A stretch of 64,000 nucleotides of DNA from Diplonema japonicum (taxonomy: Eukaryota; Euglenozoa; Diplonemea; Diplonemida; Diplonemidae). The DNA is taken from contig OZ025724.1 in the NCBI GenBank assembly GCA_964019335.1, forward strand, positions 248,001 to 312,000, given 5' to 3'. Position numbers and translations under genes: made by a program. Position 1 is the stretch's first letter; the number at the start of each line of letters is the position of its first letter. The notes under the pieces were generated by a model that saw nothing but the letters and a program-made list of their open reading frames with translations, was not told the DNA's origin and did not search any database. Of the stretch, positions 57,984 through 64,000 are shown piece by piece.

Positions 57984-60900
57984 TCACATCGAAACGATTG
58001 TAGTCAAGGCCCTGCTTCGCTTCGTGTCAGGTGGCACCGGTGCTACGGGCGAAAACTTCGGCGTAGAGAACTGACTTTTTGAAGAGGTAGCGGTCACCGA
58101 CGTCATCTGCGGTGTCAACGGCAGACGGTAAACAGTACCCCGTGCTATAGACCGCCTTCTCGGTCTATCTTGCAACGCTGGTGTCAACGGCGAAGTACCC
58201 GCAAAGTACGACCCCTTTGAAGGATCTAAGCTAATAATAGAAATCCTCGTCCTCTTAGGAAGCAGCCCCACCGAGGGTGTAACAGGGCTGAGAATCTGCG
58301 ACGAAGGTGGCGACGATACATCTGTCTCTGTCAACGGCTCCACAGGTTCCCCCAAATTCATATCGGGCATCAACGGTTCAGTTAACAGAGCATCTTCCAC
58401 ACCTCCCTCTTCAGACGCAATATCATCATTCTGTTTCTGCCCCCAGCAACTCTGTTGAAGCCTGTCGCGACGTTTTGAGTACATAATATATGCCTCTGTG
58501 AGCATGTCCATAACCACCTTTACTAACAAGGCGCCAATGGCAGCTAAGCTGAGATAACCTGCTGATACAGCTTCTGTTCCGTTAGTGTCGTTTCTGTAGT
58601 AGGCAACCGCTATGAGAAGCAAGGAGAAGCCCATGAGCATGTGGATTATGCCCGACAGCAGGTTGTCCCGTTCCCTTGCATGCGGCCTGCAAATGAGCTT
58701 CAGCCCTGCCATCATGAAGAAAACGATGCATGAGAATAGCTTTTCGTGCCCGCACTGCAGGTAGTTCTCTGTGTTGAAGGTCAGCAGTGCCGACACCGTC
58801 AACGCCATTGAGTACTCGATAAAGCTGAACCACGCCATCTCCTGCTTGAAGGTTCTTACCATCGAAGCATGTCTAAGTACCCAGTGGCACTCCTTGTTCT
58901 TAGACACCCACTCCCCTTTTCCTATGATGAACACCACCACACTGTTGTTCGTAGTGCTGTCAGTCATGTAGACGGCTTTGGATGGGACATCGCGGATGAT
59001 GATGCGGAAGGTGTACAGGGACACAAAGATGATGCCTCCCATGGATATGAGGCCTAAGATCCATGCCCCGTGGACCTTTGGGTAGAATATTAAAGTAGCG
59101 CTGCCTAAGGTGGTGCCCTGGTATAGCCATTGGAATACAAACAGTGGTGCTGAGGGGAACCTTAGAAAACCCTGGGCGTCGAGGCCTTCTAGGAGTCTCC
59201 ACTTGGACCCCGCCATGCCCATCACCACCAGCTTCCCCAGCAGCGTCATGACTGTGATGATGACAGTGTTGCCCACCACGACACCTGCCGCCATGCTGTT
59301 CCCGATCTCCCATCTGGTTGGGTGCAGCGGCCATGGCAGCTTCTGCTCCTCGGTGATGAAGCACGGATGGCCTGCGACAAGCAACGTCGTCGCCGTACCT
59401 GCAGCGCCCCCTCCCGCAAGCATGGCACCGCCTACCACTGCACCACCTGCCGACTTCTGCGCCTCGTACACCTCAGCTTCGGTATTATTCACCGCCGTGT
59501 AGGGGACAGCAGCCTTTTCCGACGCTTCATTTGGTTGCGCAGTAGGAACAATGGTAGGTGGTGCTGTGTCTGGAACGGGTGTGGGGCTTGCTGTTGGTGT
59601 CAGAGTGCGGGGGGCCAACGTGGACGGGGTAGCAGTGAATGGTGATCTTGTCGGCACAGCAGTCGGAGGGAGTGTCACAGGGGCGTTCGTGGGCATAGCA
59701 GTTGGCTCTGCAGTAGGAACAGCTGTCGGGACGATGGGGGGTGCTGTGGGCGTGGCAGTAGTTGGAGCAGTTGTGGGCACGGCAGAGGGAATGGCCGTGG
59801 GTATCGTCGTGGGGGGCACCGTGGGTGTTACAGTCGACGGTGCCAGCGTTATCGGTGCTGCGGTCCTCGGCACAGCAGTAGGGGTAGCGGTGGGAGGAGA
59901 GGTGGAAGGGGCGCTAGTCGGCTCTGCTGTGGGGACCAGCGTTGACGGCGCAGCTGTAGGGACAGCAGTGGGTGGGATGGTGGGTGGGGCGTCTGTGGCA
60001 GGGGGACTGGTGGGTGGCGGGTTTGTTGCAGGTGCATTAGTGACGGGAGCTTGAGTACTAGGTGCTGGGGTGTCGGGTGCATCAGTGGCGGGGGCTGGAG
60101 TATCAGGTGCAGAAGTGGCGGGGGCTGGAGTGTCAGGTGCTGGCGTATTAGGTGCTGGAGTGTCAGGTGCATTTGTGGCGGGTGCTGGCGTAGGTGCTAG
60201 GGTGTCAGGTGCATCAGTGGCGGGTGCTGGCGTATTAGGTGCTAGGGTGTCGGGTGCATTAGTGGCGGGTGCCACAGTGTCAGGGGCCGAAGTGTCAGGT
60301 GCAGAAGTGTCGGGTGCCACAGTATCAGGGGCCGAAGTGTCAGGTGCAGAAGTGTCAGGTGCCACAGTTTCAGGGGCCGAAGTGTCAGGTGCAGAAGTAT
60401 CGGGTGCCACAGTATCAGGGGCCGAAGTGTCGGGTGCCGCAGTATCAGGGGCCGAAGTATCAGGTGCTGGAGTGTCAGGTGAGTCAGTGGCAGGAGCTGT
60501 TGTGGCCGGCGCATTTGTTGCTGGTGCATCGGTTCTAGGTGCCGCGGTGTCAGGAGCGTCCGTTGCGGGAGCTGGGGTAGCAGGTGCAGCTGTATCAGGA
60601 GCGACTGTGTCAGGGGAACTTGTAGGGGGTGCCGTAGGGGGTGCTGCAGTGTCTGGGGCACTGGTGGACGGTGCTGGTGTGACGTCCGCGCACATCGTCC
60701 TTGTTCTGTAGGTGAAAGTCCTGTCAAGCTGCCCAGCGACCCTACGAGAGCTGACCCAGTAGAACAACTTGTCGTCCGCAAAATCGGTGTCGATGGTCCC
60801 CTCGTAGATTGTGGGGCCGTAGTTCTTAGTCGTGGTCACAGTCACAGGAACCGACAGATTGCAGCAGTAAAATACATGTATTCGGTCCCCCTTCGCCGGT

Positions 60901-61238
60901 ACTTTTTCTGCCCGGTAACCAGCGATGACCTCTTGATCCGTCTTGCAACCACGTGACCAGCTAAGGCTTCCCCAGTCTGAGGAGGTCCACGAGCAAGTTC
61001 CCATGCTTATCCCAATGTCACGGCAAGTGAAGGTGTATGGCCGGAAGTTTGAATTTGCAACCCTCTTGGAGTAGACCTTGTGAAGCACAGACTGAGGAGG
61101 GCATTGTGTCCAGCACTTGTCGTCAGCCGTTGTCCACACCCTTTTATCAGTCACGTTGCCTACTGTGATCACCTTGCAGCCTAAGGAGCACGTGGTGAAC
61201 AACACCACCAGCACCACCACGAGAGCTGCTTTGCTCAT
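57984..61238 (-). CDS. Large surface protein: Cys-rich ectodomain, Thr/Pro/Ala stalk, multipass C-terminal region
   Basis: 1084 residues, ATG at 61238. Signal peptide 1-20 (MSKAALVVVLVVLFTTCSLG). Residues 21-185 have about ten Cys (KCWTQCPPQ, FTCRDIG, GTCSWTSSDWG, FYCCNLS) and form a compact ectodomain I do not recognise. Residues 186-575 are a mucin-like stalk of x-AP-(D/A)-T repeats, a clear O-glycosylation target. The rest has about eight hydrophobic segments (for example IITVMTLLGKLVVMGMAG, IFVSLYTFRIII, LFSCIVFFMMAGLKLIC), then a cytosolic tail of about 135 residues. A CCCACAG splice-acceptor-like site lies 17 bases upstream of the ATG. Possibly a sensory or adhesion receptor. It is complete; no frameshift. 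Confidence 0.85.
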   Translation of the reverse strand: MSKAALVVVLVVLFTTCSLGCKVITVGNVTDKRVWTTADDKCWTQCPPQSVLHKVYSKRVANSNFRPYTFTCRDIGISMGTCSWTSSDWGSLSWSRGCKTDQEVIAGYRAEKVPAKGDRIHVFYCCNLSVPVTVTTTKNYGPTIYEGTIDTDFADDKLFYWVSSRRVAGQLDRTFTYRTRTMCADVTPAPSTSAPDTAAPPTAPPTSSPDTVAPDTAAPATPAPATDAPDTAAPRTDAPATNAPATTAPATDSPDTPAPDTSAPDTAAPDTSAPDTVAPDTSAPDTSAPETVAPDTSAPDTSAPDTVAPDTSAPDTSAPDTVAPATNAPDTLAPNTPAPATDAPDTLAPTPAPATNAPDTPAPNTPAPDTPAPATSAPDTPAPATDAPDTPAPSTQAPVTNAPATNPPPTSPPATDAPPTIPPTAVPTAAPSTLVPTAEPTSAPSTSPPTATPTAVPRTAAPITLAPSTVTPTVPPTTIPTAIPSAVPTTAPTTATPTAPPIVPTAVPTAEPTAMPTNAPVTLPPTAVPTRSPFTATPSTLAPRTLTPTASPTPVPDTAPPTIVPTAQPNEASEKAAVPYTAVNNTEAEVYEAQKSAGGAVVGGAMLAGGGAAGTATTLLVAGHPCFITEEQKLPWPLHPTRWEIGNSMAAGVVVGNTVIITVMTLLGKLVVMGMAGSKWRLLEGLDAQGFLRFPSAPLFVFQWLYQGTTLGSATLIFYPKVHGAWILGLISMGGIIFVSLYTFRIIIRDVPSKAVYMTDSTTNNSVVVFIIGKGEWVSKNKECHWVLRHASMVRTFKQEMAWFSFIEYSMALTVSALLTFNTENYLQCGHEKLFSCIVFFMMAGLKLICRPHARERDNLLSGIIHMLMGFSLLLIAVAYYRNDTNGTEAVSAGYLSLAAIGALLVKVVMDMLTEAYIMYSKRRDRLQQSCWGQKQNDDIASEEGGVEDALLTEPLMPDMNLGEPVEPLTETDVSSPPSSQILSPVTPSVGLLPKRTRISIISLDPSKGSYFAGTSPLTPALQDRPRRRSIARGTVYRLPLTPQMTSVTATSSKSQFSTPKFSPVAPVPPDTKRSRALTTIVSM
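59520..60690. repeat. Degenerate coding repeat of the Thr/Pro/Ala stalk
   Basis: Mainly 12- and 15-base units coding APDT-S/A type peptides. In 60280-60480 the copies are near identical, elsewhere they vary. Confidence 0.85.
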
Positions 61239-61478
61239 AACACATGGACACTACCTGTGGGAGACAAAGGCTTTTTTTTTCCTTCTTTTTCTTTTTTTTT
61301 TTGCTTAAATAAACAAAAAGAAATACCGATATAAATTTTCAAAAAGAATGAAAGACCCCACACCAAGTCCAATTCTCTTTTTTTCTTCTTCATTTTTTTA
61401 AAATACCCCCGCTAATAAGAATGTTCATCTCGATGGAAACCGAGACACGGGGGGGGGGGGGGGGGGGAGGAAGAGGAG

Positions 61479-63482
61479 TCAAAGGTTCATCCGCGGAGAG
61501 TGCTGCGGCGTCGACATATCGCTGCCGGAGTGGCTAGACGTACAACTACCCATCCCGTCGAGGGTAAGCAAGCCTCTCGTCCTGGTGCCCCCTTCATTGA
61601 CAGGGAGGGAAGCCACTGCAGGAAGCGCATTATTAATAAGATACGCGTGCATCTCATCTACCGACTGGGAATGATTCACACTACGCAAGCGAGTCCAGTC
61701 CCGGGTCGTCCTTGTTGTCGACAATGTGTGTTTGAGTTCGTCTTCTAAGCGCGAGCGGACGTTCTGCTGGTGGAACATCTTCCACTTGTTGAAGTAGATC
61801 AAACGAAGCCCGTTGGCGAACATGGAAAACATCAACCTTGTCATCTGTTCCACCTTGCGAAGCAGTCGTTTATTCTGGTTCTGCTTGTTGGCTCGTTTGG
61901 TGAGCACCAGCCATTTCGACCATCGGTGGTAAAATATCGTAACTACAGCCTTCTCATCCTCCGTGTGTAAGAACGATGCAGCCATGATACCGTGGTGTGT
62001 CTTGCTCTCCTCCACATCATTTGACGCTCTTACAGCCCACGGGTGGATGAGAAGCTGTGGTGCGGTCGGTCGCTTCTTAGGGTTTCTTTGCAAACATGAT
62101 ACAACGAATTCTTTCAGCTCCCCGTCCTCTTCAACAACCGGGGGTAAAGGTATCTCCTCATCCTCGTCAACAATTATCTTAATAATCTCCAGGTACCTTT
62201 CAGTGTGGTGTGTGAACGGAGCGACCCCCGTCACCATTTCAAGAACGGTACACCCAAGCGACCATATGTCAACCGCTTCAGTATATTCCTCTTGTGAAAT
62301 GATCTCAGGTGCCATCCATAACGGAGTGCCTTGAAGGGATTTTCGTCGTGGTGCTAGCTTGCTTACCAAAGCAGAAGCACCGAAATCTGTTAGTTTACAC
62401 TCCCCGTTTATTGTCAGCAGGATATTCGCGCCTTTGATGTCACGGTGAATGATCCCGGAGGAGTGGAGATATTGAAGACCGAGGAGGATCTGCCGTGTGT
62501 AGTAACATGTGGTACCCATGGAAAGCGGTCCGAACTGTTGGCACAGCCCCGCCACCGACCCTCCCGGAACGTACTCCATAAAAATGTTGATCGATTCTCC
62601 GTCGCGCTCGGACGAGAGGTACCGGACCACGTTCGGGTGGTTCAGTGTTCTCATGAGCTGTATCTCGTTCTGAAGCTTCTTGATGTGTGCCATGATCTGC
62701 GGGTCTTGGAGGTTGTACGCAATATTTTTGACAGCCATGAGCTCGCCTGTAATGCTATTCAGCCCTATGTGCACCAAGCCGTACGCACCTTGCCCTAGCA
62801 GCGCGCCCTTTTTCCACGCCATTTTTTGCTTCATCATTGGGCTGGCTTGTACGATATCGTCTTCTAAAGAACTGTTGTCCAACACTATTTGTACCTGAGG
62901 TTTTCCTTTGGAAGGGATCGGGGTTGGCTCGTTAGAATCAGCGCAGACTCTAACGTTCGGCATCGGTGCGATCTGGCTGTCTTTCGTGATACTCTTCACC
63001 TTCACCTTCATCGCAAGCCCCACAGCACCAATTCCTATTAAAACAGGCAACGTCCCCGTCCATCGTGGCGGTATCTGTGCTGTCTTGATGTGTGCATCAA
63101 TAGTGTTCATAAGTATGTACACGACGGTCCAGTATACATGATGTAGGGCAACAAGAAGACGGATGTTGAGGCACCACACGTGGCCCAAGGATAGCAGGCT
63201 CAGTACCAGCGGGACACTTGCCAATTCGCCTTCGCTGTAGGCAAGGCTGCACCAGGCTCCGAAGATCCCTGCTTGGACGGTGGTCATGACTGTGATGAGG
63301 ATTTCGCATCTTGATTTGAGTGCGCTGAGGAGAAGGCAGCCCATGAGGCATATCACGCTTTGGACGGCGATCATCCCGTCTTCCTCTGCTCCTTTGTGGA
63401 GGTCATATACCGTTACTGTCATTGTTACCATTGCGCACCCGGCTAGACAAGCGACCCTTCGGTATCGGTTTGTCGTGTCCAT
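61479..63482 (-). CDS. Six-TM membrane MAPKKK-like protein kinase
   Basis: 667 residues. The ATG at 63482 (MDTTNRYRRVACLAGC) is chosen; the frame runs a little further only through A- and G-runs. About six hydrophobic segments fill residues 8-175 (VACLAGCAMVTMTVTVY, AVQSVICLMGCLLLSAL, ILITVMTTVQAGIFGAW, VPLVLSLLSLGHVWCL, VYWTVVYILMN, LPVLIGIGAVGLAM). The kinase follows at about 225-490: LLGQGAYGLVHIG, MAVKN, HRDIKGAN, DFG, GTPLWMAPE, all catalytic residues present. It shares KSLQGTPLWMAPE and LxLQFGxLS-type blocks with the kinase at 14960. The tail (about 170 residues) has helical, basic segments. A membrane-sensing kinase is likely; the ligand is unknown. Confidence 0.92.
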   Translation of the reverse strand: MDTTNRYRRVACLAGCAMVTMTVTVYDLHKGAEEDGMIAVQSVICLMGCLLLSALKSRCEILITVMTTVQAGIFGAWCSLAYSEGELASVPLVLSLLSLGHVWCLNIRLLVALHHVYWTVVYILMNTIDAHIKTAQIPPRWTGTLPVLIGIGAVGLAMKVKVKSITKDSQIAPMPNVRVCADSNEPTPIPSKGKPQVQIVLDNSSLEDDIVQASPMMKQKMAWKKGALLGQGAYGLVHIGLNSITGELMAVKNIAYNLQDPQIMAHIKKLQNEIQLMRTLNHPNVVRYLSSERDGESINIFMEYVPGGSVAGLCQQFGPLSMGTTCYYTRQILLGLQYLHSSGIIHRDIKGANILLTINGECKLTDFGASALVSKLAPRRKSLQGTPLWMAPEIISQEEYTEAVDIWSLGCTVLEMVTGVAPFTHHTERYLEIIKIIVDEDEEIPLPPVVEEDGELKEFVVSCLQRNPKKRPTAPQLLIHPWAVRASNDVEESKTHHGIMAASFLHTEDEKAVVTIFYHRWSKWLVLTKRANKQNQNKRLLRKVEQMTRLMFSMFANGLRLIYFNKWKMFHQQNVRSRLEDELKHTLSTTRTTRDWTRLRSVNHSQSVDEMHAYLINNALPAVASLPVNEGGTRTRGLLTLDGMGSCTSSHSGSDMSTPQHSPRMNL

Positions 63483-63563
63483 TTTTTTTTTCCCCCCCAA
63501 AAAAAGAAATTTTTTATAAATTTAAAAAAAAAAAAAAAAAAGGGGGGGTTAGGAATAGGGTTA

Positions 63564-63848
63564 TTAAATATCAGCGAGGACGACATCCTCTATCCTTGTG
63601 TACTTTTGAAACGGGTGTCTACCGCTGAATTCGTCTCCCAAAAGCTCTGGGCTTACATCAGAGCGGGGCAAGAAGTAGTCACCCATCACCGCGTCAGTCA
63701 CGCTGTTAAGTGGCGCTTTCAGCTCTTTCATTTCGTCCCCCGACATAATCGCTACCTTCCCCCACATACTTCTGGCTGTTAAAGGCTGGTAGGGCACGTG
63801 GTGCACTCTACATGAACCTTTCAATATGGCACTCCGAGGAGTTTTCAT
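63564..63848 (-). CDS. Small conserved-looking protein, unknown
   Basis: 94 residues from ATG at 63848: MKTPRSAILKGSCRVHHVPY, ending RIEDVVLADI. No membrane segment, no repeats, ordinary composition, so probably a real gene, but no family comes to mind. Upstream on the minus strand, TTGTTTCTTAGG lies about 25 bases before the ATG and looks like a 3' splice site; with no donor in sight it may be a trans-splice acceptor, or an upstream exon lies beyond 64000. Confidence 0.6.
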   Translation of the reverse strand: MKTPRSAILKGSCRVHHVPYQPLTARSMWGKVAIMSGDEMKELKAPLNSVTDAVMGDYFLPRSDVSPELLGDEFSGRHPFQKYTRIEDVVLADI

Positions 63849-63958
63849 TTTAGAGGGGGGTGGGGAGGGGGCCAACCTAAGAAACAATGTATGACGCCGT
63901 ACAGATAGAAAAAAAAAAAAAGAAAAAAAAAAAGGTAAAGAGGGGATCACGTGGATGG

Positions 63959-63989
<31 letters not shown>

Positions 63990-64000
63990 TCCGGGGTTTT

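Overview
This window looks like nuclear DNA from a free-living protist. Every host gene and every retrotransposon copy I can support lies on the minus strand, so the region reads as one long one-way gene array. Host genes are long and intron-poor. The four introns I found are 38 to 55 bases and mostly A-runs. Spacers are packed with A/T and G/C homopolymers. Two genes have a 3' splice-site-like AG just before the start codon with no visible donor, which would fit trans-splicing. Together these suggest a euglenozoan, perhaps a diplonemid. That is an inference: no rRNA, spliced-leader RNA or other marker is present, and dinoflagellates also use one-way arrays.

Host genes, left to right (all minus): a ferlin-like multi-C2 protein (1-2546, running off the left edge); a four-exon protein ending in a CaaX box (3592-5754); a MAPKKK-like kinase (14960-16165); an SLC34-type sodium/phosphate cotransporter (18196-19713); an MGNC-starting proline-rich protein (28084-28560); a type II membrane protein with a methyltransferase-like fold (28742-29863); a VWA8-like AAA/VWA ATPase (37378-42882); a P2X receptor channel (45575-47206); a two-exon MYND-like zinc finger protein (48249-48823); a repeat-bearing type I membrane protein (50566-51564); a large mucin-stalk multipass membrane protein (57984-61238); a six-TM receptor-like kinase (61479-63482); and a small unknown protein (63564-63848).

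The rest is mobile DNA. Three APE-type non-LTR retrotransposons keep two ORFs: B (8.1-13.7 kb), C (22.0-27.2 kb) and D (30.3-36.9 kb). Several 5'-truncated relatives lie at 7.3-8.1, 14.1-14.3, 19.8-21.2, 21.2-22.0 and 57.5-57.9 kb. They share a C-terminal CCHC finger and an ELAxDFE motif. Their sense strands end in T-runs instead of A-runs. ORF1 of D carries an OTU cysteine-protease domain, ORF1 of B a catalytically dead version. ORF2 of C begins with a short leader and a 2A-like DVHPNPGP motif, and overlaps ORF1 by ATGA. A SINE-like repeat shares the retroelement 3' terminal motif.

From 43 to 56 kb lies a different population of small elements with terminal inverted repeats. Some end in very long hairpins, and two carry a short plus-strand ORF in front of the hairpin. 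These plus-strand ORF-plus-hairpin units are the least explained structure in the window. Frameshifts in the retroelements could be real decay or base-calling errors; the sequence alone cannot tell.
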